A stretch of 61,013 nt of DNA from the NCBI RefSeq assembly GCF_001187725.1, contig NZ_LGIQ01000011.1:1008880-1069892 (forward strand). Direction: 5' to 3'. The notes under the pieces were generated by a model, which saw only the letters and a list, made by a program, of their open reading frames with translations, had not been told where the DNA came from and made no database searches. This stretch comes from Brevibacillus reuszeri. GTDB lineage: Bacteria; Bacillota; Bacilli; Brevibacillales; Brevibacillaceae. This document shows, piece by piece, positions 50,483 to 58,823 of this stretch. How positions within the stretch are numbered: position 1 is the first letter of the stretch; each line of letters opens with the position of its first letter. The position numbers were made by a program, and so were the translations under genes.

Positions 50483-51724
50483 TTACTTCGCTTCCCCGAT
50501 GTATACTTTTTGACCATTTTCATACTTGTACACATACACGGATGCGAACTCGTTATCACCTTTGTCGTTGAACGTTACATTCACGAATTTACCCTTGAAA
50601 TCTTTTGTTTTATGAACAGCGTCCAGAACTTGCTCGCGGGATGGCTTTTTGCCGCCGTTTGCTTTGATGGCTTCTTCCAGACCGTTCAGCATAACGCCCA
50701 TGGAGTCATAACCGAAGGATGTGAATATCCCTACTTTATTGCCCGTGGACGATTCAAAGTCAGTGATCCACTTCTTGCCTTCTTCTGTAGCGCCTACATC
50801 ACCAACAGTGGAAGTAAATACGACGTTATTGGCATTGTCAGCACCTGCAATTTTCACGAGGTCAGCGGAGTCATAACCGTCTCCACCCATGAATACGCCC
50901 TTGAAGCCTTTTTCACGCGCTTGCTTTACAATGATCCCCGCGTCGGAATAGTATCCACCGAAATAAATCATCTCCGGCTTCGTAGCGAGAATTTGGTTAA
51001 TGATCGCGCTATAATCTTTTTCCCCAGCTGTTACCCCTTCATAGCCGAGAATTTGTACGCCGTCTTTTTCAAATTGCTTTTTCACCTCATCCGCCAAGCC
51101 TTGGCCATATGCAGCCTTGTCATGCATGATGAATGCTGTTTTGATGCCTAATTGGTTTTTCGCGTAAACAGCGGCCTTGGAGCCTTGTTGGTCGTCACGC
51201 GCACAAATACGGTGAACAATTTTTTTACCTTGCTCTGTCAGATCAGAACCCGTTGCGGAAGGCGAGACCATCACGAGCTTTTCCTGATCGTATTGCGCTG
51301 CTGCCGTAATGGAGGCTCCAGTCGTAGCGTGGCCAACAACCCCTACTACATCAGCGTTGGAGATCAACATTTGTGCGACAGCAACCCCTTGTTTCGGGTC
51401 AGCCTGGTCATCCTGGGCCAAGAGCTGTATATCGAAGCCGAGCTGCTTGAATGCTTCCTGTTTTTCTTTCAGGGCGTACTCTGCACCCGCTTTTGCCGTA
51501 CTACCATAATCGGAGTATTGACCAGACATCGGTCCTACTACCGCAATTACCAGCTTTTCAGTTGCTCCGCCGGCTCCACCGCTGTTTTGTTGAGGAGCTG
51601 GGGCTGCACTTCCGCCGCCGTTATTTTGCTGTGGAGCAGAGCTCTGGCCTCCGCCACAACCTGCAAGCACGGTTCCCAGTGCTACCGTAGCAGCCAGAAT
51701 AGACAGTGTTTTCTGTTTTTTCAT
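50483..51724 (-). CDS. branched-chain amino acid-type ABC substrate-binding lipoprotein (orphan)
   Basis: A 413-residue class I binding protein of the LivJ/LivK type. The signal peptide ends in lipobox VLAGC (Cys23), followed by a Gly/Asn/Gln/Ala-Pro linker. The two-lobed domain has VVGPMSGQYSDYGSTAKAGAEYAL, VVGHATTGASITAAAQYDQEKLVMVSPSAT, FIMHDKAAYGQGLADEVKKQFEKDG and YFGGYYSDAGIIVKQAREKGFKG. No Liv permease or ATPase genes are nearby, so it must join a system encoded elsewhere or act as a sensor. Confidence 0.92.
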   Translation of the reverse strand: MKKQKTLSILAATVALGTVLAGCGGGQSSAPQQNNGGGSAAPAPQQNSGGAGGATEKLVIAVVGPMSGQYSDYGSTAKAGAEYALKEKQEAFKQLGFDIQLLAQDDQADPKQGVAVAQMLISNADVVGVVGHATTGASITAAAQYDQEKLVMVSPSATGSDLTEQGKKIVHRICARDDQQGSKAAVYAKNQLGIKTAFIMHDKAAYGQGLADEVKKQFEKDGVQILGYEGVTAGEKDYSAIINQILATKPEMIYFGGYYSDAGIIVKQAREKGFKGVFMGGDGYDSADLVKIAGADNANNVVFTSTVGDVGATEEGKKWITDFESSTGNKVGIFTSFGYDSMGVMLNGLEEAIKANGGKKPSREQVLDAVHKTKDFKGKFVNVTFNDKGDNEFASVYVYKYENGQKVYIGEAK

Positions 51725-51942
51725 AGTGATATAACCCCCTCTTTATTTACGAGCAAACTATGATTTACTATCTTATTGTAAAATATTTTTGAAAATTTGC
51801 AATAGAAATAACGGTATTCAATATTAATATTATTTTATGCCATATGAATGATTAGAAAAACTCTAGCGCTGCTTGTTCCAGAAGAGATCAACCATGTTTT
51901 AAGGGAAAACTATTCTTGCTGAATCCGGATGCGGAATGGGTG

Positions 51943-51980
51943 AAAAAGCAGCTACCTTATCGAATCGGGTAACTGCTTTT
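51943..51980 (-). terminator. terminator of the small TM-protein gene
   Basis: Minus strand AAAAGCAGTTACC / GGTAGCTGCTTTT stem (13 bp, one mismatch) followed by further T, directly after the stop codon of the gene at 51993-52115. Confidence 0.75.
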
Positions 51981-51992
51981 GGAAATTTTTCT

Positions 51993-52115
51993 CTATTTTC
52001 TGTATTTTTGGGAATACACTTTGCATATAACGTATATCGCTACCACTACAAAGCCAACCAGCATGACTACATTGGCAAATGTACTTCCTTGCATCTTTTG
52101 GTTTCCCCTCTCCAT
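51993..52115 (-). CDS. small single-TM protein (33-40 aa)
   Basis: A short gene with two in-frame starts: ATG at 52115 (GGGAG 8 nt upstream, 40 residues) or ATG at 52094 (AGGGG upstream, 33 residues). The product has one TM helix (NVVMLVGFVVVAIYVICKVY) and a short basic end. A good terminator directly follows the stop codon. Function unknown. Confidence 0.6.
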   Translation of the reverse strand: MERGNQKMQGSTFANVVMLVGFVVVAIYVICKVYSQKYRK

Positions 52116-52180
52116 CGCTGCTGCTCCCTATTATACGAAATAATCAGAAACAGCCACAATGGATGAAGCCTCCCAAACTT

Positions 52181-52645
52181 TTATGAATTGATTGGAATGG
52201 TAAGGCTGTAGGTGAGAGTTTTTTCATCGTAGCTCACTTTTGCTCCCAGCTCTTGAGCGATAAACACGAGTGGAACGAGAACGGCACCGGTAATGGGGCG
52301 TGGAGCATTTGGCACTTGGACCTCTTTGCCGTTTTTATAGGCGAACGTCGTATTTTCATACATACGCATTCTGTAGTCCGTACCTTTGGAAACGAGCAAC
52401 GATTTCGTCATGGAATCCCACGCAGCAGATCCACCTAAAGCGATGGCCAAGGTGCTCGCATTGACGTAGGCTACGCCCTCATCTACCACGATCTCTTGTG
52501 GGAATTGAAACTCCTTGCCATTCAGTTGTACCTTGACTTGCTTTTGTTGTTGCACTGGTGCTGTTTGAGCAAAAGCAGCAGTAGCTGCTACACTCCCTGT
52601 TAATAGTGCTGTCGTCAGCACCATTGCAGAAACCTTGCGAAGCAT
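52181..52645 (-). CDS. secreted protein with copper amine oxidase-like N-terminal (stalk) domain
   Basis: A 154-residue exported protein from the ATG at 52645 (GAGGGG 8 nt upstream). The signal peptide covers residues 1-27 (cleavage after AAFA). The mature protein fits the copper-amine-oxidase N-like domain common in Paenibacillaceae: VQLNGKEFQFPQEIVVDEGVAYVNASTLAIALGGSAAWD, then GAVLVPLVFIAQELGAKVSYDEKTLTYSL. It has no catalytic domain. It probably acts in the cell wall or periplasm-like space; its role is unknown. Confidence 0.82.
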   Translation of the reverse strand: MLRKVSAMVLTTALLTGSVAATAAFAQTAPVQQQKQVKVQLNGKEFQFPQEIVVDEGVAYVNASTLAIALGGSAAWDSMTKSLLVSKGTDYRMRMYENTTFAYKNGKEVQVPNAPRPITGAVLVPLVFIAQELGAKVSYDEKTLTYSLTIPINS

Positions 52646-52874
52646 AACTAACACCCCTCAATAAAATGTAATGAATTCCAATTTTGTCATTTTCGACAGG
52701 AATTCCCTATATCCTGCTTTCCTTATCCCATTCTTTTCCTATGTAAGAGATGAGCCAATCATGCCAAACTATGTAAAAAAGATTCGCTGGCGATAAAAAT
52801 ATCCTGCGAACAAATGTTTTTGTGCACAAGCTGTGGATAAAACTGTGGATAACTCTACGAGGGAAGGTATATAC

Positions 52875-53087
52875 ATGGCGGAACCAGCCTTTTACTTGAT
52901 TTATCAGGAAGCAAGTGACGAGGAATGCCTTTTGACCATCCAGCCGTACAAGGATGAACAAGCCCTCGCCGAAGCCATCAACCAGCTGCAAGCGAAGGAA
53001 ATCGAGGAATATACGATCATTCACGGCAAAAAGATGAAGGCATCCTTGCGTTTAGCCGTTGAATTGAGCGACTGGGATGAAGAATAA
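52875..53087 (+). CDS. conserved-looking small protein (70 aa), function unknown
   Basis: ATG at 52875 behind GGGAAGG; a longer frame upstream lacks a ribosome site. A 70-residue acidic protein of alpha/beta type (AFYLIYQEASDEECLLTIQPYKDEQALAEAINQLQAKEIEEYTIIHGKKM). No TM helix or known motif. It is 132 bp upstream of clpP on the same strand but has a separate promoter region, so it need not be functionally linked. Confidence 0.7.
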   Translation: MAEPAFYLIYQEASDEECLLTIQPYKDEQALAEAINQLQAKEIEEYTIIHGKKMKASLRLAVELSDWDEE

Positions 53088-53160
53088 ATCATTTCTTTGG
53101 GAAATAGGTTTATAGAGTGGCAATTTGGCAAACATGGTAGGGAGGACGTGCACTTAAGTG

Positions 53161-53189
53161 TTTGACCTTCATTGACCTTTTGTGTATGA
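53161..53189 (+). promoter_or_regulatory. clpP promoter with CtsR operator
   Basis: TTTGACCTTCATTGACC (53161-53177) is the CtsR heptad repeat (consensus TTTGACC-N3-TTTGACC, 13 of 14). The first TTGACC also serves as a -35 box, with TATGAT at 53184-53189 after 16 nt. CtsR binding would occlude the promoter, the standard heat-shock arrangement for clpP. Confidence 0.85.
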
Positions 53190-53219
53190 TTAATCTTACA
53201 AAGAGAGGAGGAAGACTAG

Positions 53220-53822
53220 ATGCACATGAACTTGATTCCAACCGTCATTGAACAGACGAACCGTGGTGAACGTGCGTACGATATTTATTCCCGTCTGCTC
53301 AAGGACCGCATCATCTTTCTGGGAACCCCAATCAACGACACCGTAGCCAATATTGTTGTGGCACAGTTGTTGTTCCTTCAGGCGGAAGATCCGGAGAAAG
53401 ACATTCATCTGTACATTAATAGCCCAGGTGGTTCGATTACTGCCGGTATGGCGATTTACGATACAATGCATTTCATTAAGCCAGACGTCTCCACGATTTG
53501 TATCGGAATGGCTGCTTCCATGGGTGCTTTCTTGCTCGCTGCTGGAGCAAAAGGCAAGCGTTTCGCACTGCCTAACAGCGAAGTCATGATCCACCAGCCA
53601 CTCGGCGGTGCTCAAGGCCAAGCAAGCGATATTGAAATCGCAGCAAAACGTATTTTGAAGATGCGTGATCACTTGAATACGATCCTGTCAGAACGCACTG
53701 GGCAGCCATTGGAGCGCATTCAAAAGGATACAGACCGCGACAACTTCCTCTCCGCAGCTGACGCCGTAGAGTACGGACTGATTGACAAAGTCATTACTTC
53801 CGAGCCTTCTTCGAAAAAGTAA
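53220..53822 (+). CDS. clpP: ATP-dependent Clp protease proteolytic subunit
   Basis: A 200-residue ClpP. Catalytic triad: Ser100 (GMAASMGAFLL), His125 (VMIHQPLGG) and Asp174 (DTDRDNF). It forms the tetradecameric chamber served by ClpX, ClpC and ClpE, degrading misfolded and SsrA-tagged proteins (ssrA is also in this window). The ATG is 8 nt after GAGGAGG. It is monocistronic with a CtsR-controlled promoter and a terminator. Slightly longer at the N-terminus than B. subtilis ClpP. Confidence 0.98.
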   Translation: MHMNLIPTVIEQTNRGERAYDIYSRLLKDRIIFLGTPINDTVANIVVAQLLFLQAEDPEKDIHLYINSPGGSITAGMAIYDTMHFIKPDVSTICIGMAASMGAFLLAAGAKGKRFALPNSEVMIHQPLGGAQGQASDIEIAAKRILKMRDHLNTILSERTGQPLERIQKDTDRDNFLSAADAVEYGLIDKVITSEPSSKK

Positions 53823-53843
53823 CCAGGATGCTTGAATAGGAGG

Positions 53844-53880
53844 AAACACCCGACTGATACTTAGCCGGGTGTTTCTTTTT
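53844..53880 (+). terminator. terminator of clpP
   Basis: AAACACCCG / CGGGTGTTT stem with TTTCTTTTT tail, 22 bp past the clpP stop codon; the tail overlaps the end of the convergent sspH gene. Confidence 0.88.
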
Positions 53881-54058
53881 ACGCTTCTTCCAACTGACTG
53901 ATGGCGACAAATTCACTCTGAGCGGGATTTCTTTCTGTATGAACACGCGCAGTCGCTGTGTTTTCGTCGACATCATCAATCCATACAGACTTCCCTTGGT
54001 ACGTCACCTGAATCTTTTCTTTTGAACGGACAATCTCTTGTACTCTAGCCACATCCAC
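53879..54058 (-). CDS. sspH: small acid-soluble spore protein, H type
   Basis: A 59-residue protein from the GTG at 54058, 7 nt after GGAGGG. The sequence ARVQEIVRSKEKIQVTYQGK followed by VWIDDVDENTATARV matches the SspH family layout (helical start, then NVTYxGxSVWIexVDexxxTARV). SspH proteins are minor SASPs made in the forespore and stored in the spore core. Its presence supports a spore-forming host. It is convergent with clpP. Confidence 0.85.
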   Translation of the reverse strand: MDVARVQEIVRSKEKIQVTYQGKSVWIDDVDENTATARVHTERNPAQSEFVAISQLEEA

Positions 54059-54070
54059 TTGCTGTCCCTC

Positions 54071-54247
54071 CTAGTCGTCCAGAGCTTGCTTGGCAGCAGT
54101 GGCTCCCGACATCGTATCCACGCTTGTTTCTTCAATCAGTCCATTCTGGTCAGAGACAATGCCTCCGCCCAAGCCTTCATTGATCATGCGGTCGATGTCC
54201 ATATCATAAGCATCACGACCTTCATGTCTGGTATCACGATTGCTCAC
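54071..54247 (-). CDS. 58-aa protein with flavinylation-like DTMSGAT motif
   Basis: A short gene from the GTG at 54247 (GGAGGGG 6 nt upstream), 12 bp before sspH on the same strand. The product is acidic and soluble: RDAYDMDIDRMINEGLGGGIV, then LIEETSVDTMSGATAAKQALDD at the end. The last part matches the ApbE target motif D-x-x-(S/T)-G-A-(T/S) of FMN-binding domains, although the rest of that domain is absent. The position next to sspH suggests spore expression. Function unknown; the motif match may be chance. Confidence 0.68.
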   Translation of the reverse strand: MSNRDTRHEGRDAYDMDIDRMINEGLGGGIVSDQNGLIEETSVDTMSGATAAKQALDD

Positions 54248-54321
54248 TTCATTCCCCTCCTTTTCGTATGCACTACAATCATTAGCAATGCCCTGACGAC
54301 AGGAAAAAAATGTGTATAACC

Positions 54322-54353
54322 AAAAAAAGACACTTTCGGTAAGAGAAAGTGTC
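54322..54353 (-). terminator. terminator of the rapZ-yvcK-whiA-crh operon
   Basis: Minus strand GACACTTTC / GAAAGTGTC perfect 9-bp stem, 7-nt loop, then TTTTTTT, 18 bp after crh. Confidence 0.9.
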
Positions 54354-54370
54354 CTGCGAATCCTTATTCC

Positions 54371-54628
54371 CTATTCTTCTTTGCTTACCAAATTTACGAG
54401 GCTCGTAACTGCCTGGGAGGCATCCGGCCCTTCTGCTGCAATGGTAATTTCCGTTCCCGAACTGATTGCGAGGCTCATGATCCCCATGATACTCTTCGCA
54501 TTTACCTTTTTGTTTTCTTTTTCTACGAATACTTCCGATGCAAAACGGTTGGCCTCTTGTACAAAAAATGCTGCCGGACGCGCTTGCAAACCGGTTTTTA
54601 ATGCCACCACAACTTGCTGTTGAACCAT
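54371..54628 (-). CDS. crh: catabolite repression HPr-like protein Crh
   Basis: An 85-residue HPr-fold protein. Position 15, the His that HPr uses in sugar transport, is Gln (TGLQARPA), while the regulatory Ser46 (NAKSIMGIM) is kept. That is the definition of Crh, which cannot serve the PTS but, when phosphorylated at Ser46 by HprK, acts as a CcpA co-repressor. It is the last gene of the whiA operon, as in B. subtilis. Confidence 0.96.
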   Translation of the reverse strand: MVQQQVVVALKTGLQARPAAFFVQEANRFASEVFVEKENKKVNAKSIMGIMSLAISSGTEITIAAEGPDASQAVTSLVNLVSKEE

Positions 54629-54678
54629 GAATGGACCTCCCTACGCCATAGACTATTATCCATTAGTATATCATGCAT

Positions 54679-55626
54679 CTAGATCGAAATATTTTGTTTT
54701 TCTCGTAATTTGTCAGCGATTTCGTTTATTTTTCGCAAGCGGTGGTTAATCCCAGATTTGCTAACTACCCCACTCGGCACCATTTCTCCCAATTCTTTCA
54801 AATTGATATCGGGATGAGCTAGTCGTAATTCGGCTACTTCACGCAGACGCTTCGGTAAATTCTCAAGTCCTACCTCGTTGTCGATCAGCTGGATATTTTC
54901 CATTTGCCGCGTGGCAGCGTTTACCGTTTTATTAATGTTAGCGATCTCACAATTGTGTAAACGGTTTACGGAGTTACGCATATCCTTGACGATTCGTACA
55001 TCCTCAAAATACAGGAGTGCCTGGTGCGCCCCAATCAGGCTCAAAAACTCTGTAATTTTCTCGCCTTCTTTAATATAGAGAACATACCCTTTTTTCCGCT
55101 CGATGCACTTGGCATTTAGTTTATACCGATTAGCGATCTTGGTCAATGCTTCGCAAAAATCTTGATAGGAAGTGAATATTTCCAGATGATAGCTGGAAGC
55201 CTCCGGGTGATTGACCGAGCCCCCCGCCAAAAAGGCACCACGTAAATAAGCAGCTCTGCAGCAAGACTTTTTCACGATTTCAGGTGCGATTCCTGGAATA
55301 AAGGACAAGCTGTTATCCATGATGCCCAGCTCTTGCAAAATTTCATTTGCCTTATGTGGAATTCGCACAATGTATACATTGTTTTTCTTCAGACGCATTT
55401 TTTTACGAACAAGCAGTTCTGCGTGGATTTGGAACATTCTTTTGATCAATGTGTAAATGCGTCTGGCAATCGCCGCGTTCTCCGTTGTTACATCCAACAC
55501 CAGTCGTCCGGCTCCAAACTGCAGACTGCCATTCATGCGGATCAAAGATGACAGCTCCGCCATGCTACAGCAATCCCCGCCCTCCTGCATGGTCAATTCT
55601 TTTTTGGTATGCGCGGCGAATGACAT
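54679..55626 (-). CDS. whiA: WhiA-family DNA-binding protein
   Basis: A 315-residue WhiA. The N-terminal degenerate LAGLIDADG homing-endonuclease fold covers about residues 15-210 (CCRAAYLRGAFLAGGSVNHPEASYHLE-like core). The C-terminal HTH lies at about 230-310 (LPKRLREVAELRLAHPDINLKELGEMVPSGVVSKSGINHRLRKI). In Bacillus it affects chromosome segregation and cell division. The ATG follows GGAGAAGGAG. It is 6 bp downstream of yvcK in a conserved operon. Confidence 0.96.
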   Translation of the reverse strand: MSFAAHTKKELTMQEGGDCCSMAELSSLIRMNGSLQFGAGRLVLDVTTENAAIARRIYTLIKRMFQIHAELLVRKKMRLKKNNVYIVRIPHKANEILQELGIMDNSLSFIPGIAPEIVKKSCCRAAYLRGAFLAGGSVNHPEASSYHLEIFTSYQDFCEALTKIANRYKLNAKCIERKKGYVLYIKEGEKITEFLSLIGAHQALLYFEDVRIVKDMRNSVNRLHNCEIANINKTVNAATRQMENIQLIDNEVGLENLPKRLREVAELRLAHPDINLKELGEMVPSGVVSKSGINHRLRKINEIADKLREKQNISI

Positions 55627-55632
55627 CGACTT

Positions 55633-56643
55633 TCACTCCTTCTCCAACTTCAGCACCTTCCGCCTGCGCTTGACAAGTGAAACCACCTGCTTGCTTACAG
55701 CATGCGCATCGTGCCTCAGGTAACCATCCTCAAATGTGACCAGCGGCTTCGCGACAACATGTAGTCCTAATTGGCGCAGCTTTTTCAGGTCACACGGGAC
55801 AGGAGCCGCGCCCTTCTCTGCGTACTTCTCAAGTACGTGATTCGGCAGCTCTGCTGAATTGACAATGATCGTATCCAAGAATGGTTCATTCACATGTTCA
55901 TACATGACATTCACATGCCGGGAAGCAGTAAAGCCATCCGTTTCTCCTGGCTGTGTCATGACATTGCAAATGTAGATCTTTGGTGCTGCTGAGCGTTTGA
56001 TTGCAGCAAACAAGCCACGCACTAACAGATTAGGCAGGATACTCGTATACAAGCTGCCCGGTCCAATCAGTATGGCGTCTGCATCTGCAATCGCCAGCAA
56101 TGCTTCGCTCAGTGGTACGGCATCCTCAGGATCGAGGAATACACGCTTGATTTCCTTACCTGTGAGCGGTATTTGGGATTCTCCGAAAACGAAAGATCCG
56201 TCTGTCATTTCCGCTTTCAAACGAATGGATTGTGTCGATGCGGGCAGTACATCCCCCCGGACAGCTAACACCCCACTCAACGTTTTGACTGCGGTGACAA
56301 AATCTCCTGTAATTTCATTCATTGCTGCAAGTAGTAGATTTCCCAAATTATGCCCGGCTAATCCCGTGCCCGTGGAAAAACGATACTGCATCACTTTTTC
56401 CATCATCGGCTCCGTATCGGCCAAAGCAGTCAACACATTTCGTATGTCGCCTGGCGGGAGCATATCCATCTCTTCACGCAAACGGCCGGAGCTTCCCCCG
56501 TCATCCGCGACAGTCACAATGGCGGTTATGTGCACCGGCTCATGCTTGAGTCCACGGAGCAGGACAGACAGACCTGTTCCTCCCCCAATTACGACAATAC
56601 GTAATTGCCTTGGCTGCAGCCTCCCCATTCCCTTAGTCGGCAT
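55633..56643 (-). CDS. yvcK: gluconeogenesis/morphogenesis factor YvcK (GlmR)
   Basis: A 336-residue CofD/UPF0052-family protein. Signatures: VIGGGTGLSVLLRGLK, TVADDGGSSGRLREE, PPGDIRNVL, AGHNLGNLLLAA and ILIGPGSLYTSILPNLLV. In Bacillus it binds UDP-GlcNAc and supports GlmS and cell shape on gluconeogenic carbon. It lies between rapZ and whiA, 84 bp after rapZ, with ribosome site GAGGTG. Confidence 0.96.
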   Translation of the reverse strand: MPTKGMGRLQPRQLRIVVIGGGTGLSVLLRGLKHEPVHITAIVTVADDGGSSGRLREEMDMLPPGDIRNVLTALADTEPMMEKVMQYRFSTGTGLAGHNLGNLLLAAMNEITGDFVTAVKTLSGVLAVRGDVLPASTQSIRLKAEMTDGSFVFGESQIPLTGKEIKRVFLDPEDAVPLSEALLAIADADAILIGPGSLYTSILPNLLVRGLFAAIKRSAAPKIYICNVMTQPGETDGFTASRHVNVMYEHVNEPFLDTIIVNSAELPNHVLEKYAEKGAAPVPCDLKKLRQLGLHVVAKPLVTFEDGYLRHDAHAVSKQVVSLVKRRRKVLKLEKE

Positions 56644-56727
56644 ATGTCACCTCATTATCCCCTCATACACATAATAGGTGGCCCGATCTGATGTGAGTAC
56701 GTACGTTTTCTTCCTGCCATCCTATGC

Positions 56728-57609
56728 TTACTTGGTCTTTTCCATGTCTCTATGACTGACACGTACCGAAAAATCTTTTCCAAACGTTTGTCCCAGGTGT
56801 TCTGCGATTGCAACTGAACGGTGTTTTCCCCCTGTACAGCCAATTCCAATCACAAGCTGGCTTTTTCCCTCACGTTGATAATGAGGCAAGGTATACGCCA
56901 AAAAGTCAGTCAGCTTTTCTATGAACTCTTTGGTCTCTGTATGTTCCATCACGTATTCCGCCACTTCCGGGTCACACCCTGTTCTTGGGCGCAGCTCCTC
57001 TATATAGTGCGGGTTTGGTAAGAAGCGGACATCAAACATCAGATCAGCATCAATCGGCGCCCCGTACTTGAAACCAAAGGACAATACATTAATCGTAAGT
57101 GGAGATCCATGTTGTCCGTATTGGCTGATGATTTTTTCACGGAGCTGTATTGGCTTCATTTGACTTGTATCGATAATTTGGTGCGCCCAACCCTTCATTT
57201 CCTGCAACAGGCGGCGCTCTGCATGAATCCCTTCAAGCGGTGAACCATTTGGTGAGAGCGGATGGCGACGACGCGTTTCTTTGTATCGGGAAACCAGGGT
57301 TTGATCACTCGCATCCAGATACAAGATGTGAAAGGAAAGTCCATTCATCTGGTTCAGGCTTTCGATTGTTACGGATAGACTTTCAAAAAACTCTCGCCCC
57401 CGCAAATCTATTACCAATGCGACTCGTTCAATACTCCCACCAGATTGTTGTACCAGCTCTGCAAATTTAGGTATGAGCACTGGCGGCAAGTTATCCACAC
57501 AAAAATAACCTAAGTCCTCCAAGCTTTGTACAGCAACTGTTTTACCCGCACCTGACATTCCGGTAATAATCAGGAGATTAATGGCCTTGTCGTTTCCCAA
57601 TTCCGTCAC
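56728..57609 (-). CDS. rapZ: RNase adapter / nucleotide-binding protein RapZ (YvcJ)
   Basis: A 293-residue P-loop protein. Walker A is GMSGAGKTVAVQSLEDLGYFCVDNLP; the C-terminal domain has FGFKYGAPIDADLMFDVRFLPNPHY and the basic IGIGCTGGKHRSVAIAEHL. B. subtilis YvcJ is a GTPase/ATPase affecting competence; E. coli RapZ controls GlmZ RNA and GlmS. It starts at a GTG codon behind TAGGAGG and opens the yvcK-whiA-crh operon. Confidence 0.96.
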   Translation of the reverse strand: MTELGNDKAINLLIITGMSGAGKTVAVQSLEDLGYFCVDNLPPVLIPKFAELVQQSGGSIERVALVIDLRGREFFESLSVTIESLNQMNGLSFHILYLDASDQTLVSRYKETRRRHPLSPNGSPLEGIHAERRLLQEMKGWAHQIIDTSQMKPIQLREKIISQYGQHGSPLTINVLSFGFKYGAPIDADLMFDVRFLPNPHYIEELRPRTGCDPEVAEYVMEHTETKEFIEKLTDFLAYTLPHYQREGKSQLVIGIGCTGGKHRSVAIAEHLGQTFGKDFSVRVSHRDMEKTK

Positions 57610-57685
57610 GCAACTCGCCTCCTACGATTCTGTCAATAGCATACCATATTGGCTGCCATATTCGCACCCTCCAGCTCTTTTGGGC

Positions 57686-57720
57686 AAAAAAAGATGCGCG
57701 ACTGAGATCCCAGTCACGCA
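57686..57720 (-). terminator. terminator of trxB
   Basis: Minus strand TGCGTGACTG / CAGTCGCGCA stem (one G-T), 6-nt loop, then TTTTTTT. Confidence 0.85.
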
Positions 57721-57799
57721 ACAATGTTTATATAGATAAGGGGGTCAATTCATTGTCTTTATCTTACCCCTGAAATGTTTCAACCATGTTACAAGCAAA

Positions 57800-58759
57800 T
57801 TAAGAGATTGTGACATTTTGTTCTTTTAGCTTTTCATCCAGTGCTTCTACGAAGTGCTGCGCGGATTGAGCCGCAATCGAACCGTCTCCTGTAGCTGTTA
57901 CAACCTGACGCAGCATTTTCTCACGAACGTCACCTGCTGCAAATACGCCTTTTACTTTGGTGTACATTTTTTCATCTGTCAAAACATACCCTGCATCATT
58001 CGTAATTCCCAGTGGGCGTACGCTCTCAGTCAATGGGTCCATCCCTACGTAAATGAAGACACCGTCAGTTGCAAGCTCGCTTTGCTCACCTGTTTTTGTG
58101 TTTTCCAGCAAAACAGATTGAACTTTGCCTTCTCCACGAATTTCTTTTACAGCGGAATCCCAGATCACTTCGATTTTTTCGTTTTCAAAAGCGCGCTTTT
58201 GCAAGATTTTTTGGGCGCGGAATTGATCACGACGGTGAACAATTGTTACTTTGGAAGCGAAACGAGTCAAGAATACGGCTTCTTCTACTGCAGAGTCACC
58301 GCCGCCAACAACAACCAGCTCTTTATTGCGGAAAAAGGCTCCGTCACACACTGCGCAATAAGAAACGCCGCGGCCGGACAATTCTTTTTCTCCTGGAGCG
58401 CCAAGCAGACGATGTTCTGCCCCTGTCGCTACGATTACAGACTTAGCCAGGTATTCCTTGTCACCTGCAACAACGCGTTTGTACGGCTCCTCGTCACGGA
58501 TTTCTTTGATTTCGCCGTATGCGTATTCTGCACCAAATTGCTGTGCGTGCTCAAACATTTTTGTAGACAAGTCGGGTCCAAGAATAGAACTGAAGCCTGG
58601 GTAGTTCTCGATCTCTTCTGTATTGGCCATTTGACCACCAGGGATCCCTCTCTCAAGCATCAGCGTACTCATGTTTGCTCGAGATGTATATACAGCAGCC
58701 GTCATTCCCGCAGGACCCGCACCGGCGATAATTACATCATAGATTTTTTGATCGCTCAT
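57800..58759 (-). CDS. trxB: thioredoxin reductase
   Basis: A 319-residue FAD enzyme started at the ATG at 58759 (GAGGAGG upstream). FAD site IIAGAGPAGMTAAVY, redox-active pair in SYCAVCDGAFF, NADPH site VVVGGGDSAVEEAVFL and the C-terminal FAD motif GVFAAGDVREKMLRQVVTATGDG. It uses NADPH to keep thioredoxin reduced. Monocistronic, upstream of rapZ, as in Bacillus. Confidence 0.97.
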   Translation of the reverse strand: MSDQKIYDVIIAGAGPAGMTAAVYTSRANMSTLMLERGIPGGQMANTEEIENYPGFSSILGPDLSTKMFEHAQQFGAEYAYGEIKEIRDEEPYKRVVAGDKEYLAKSVIVATGAEHRLLGAPGEKELSGRGVSYCAVCDGAFFRNKELVVVGGGDSAVEEAVFLTRFASKVTIVHRRDQFRAQKILQKRAFENEKIEVIWDSAVKEIRGEGKVQSVLLENTKTGEQSELATDGVFIYVGMDPLTESVRPLGITNDAGYVLTDEKMYTKVKGVFAAGDVREKMLRQVVTATGDGSIAAQSAQHFVEALDEKLKEQNVTIS

Positions 58760-58823
58760 ATCTATTGCCTCCTCGTCTAACACGGTTTCTCTTTCTTGTT
58801 TAAACTAATTATAATGTAATAAT

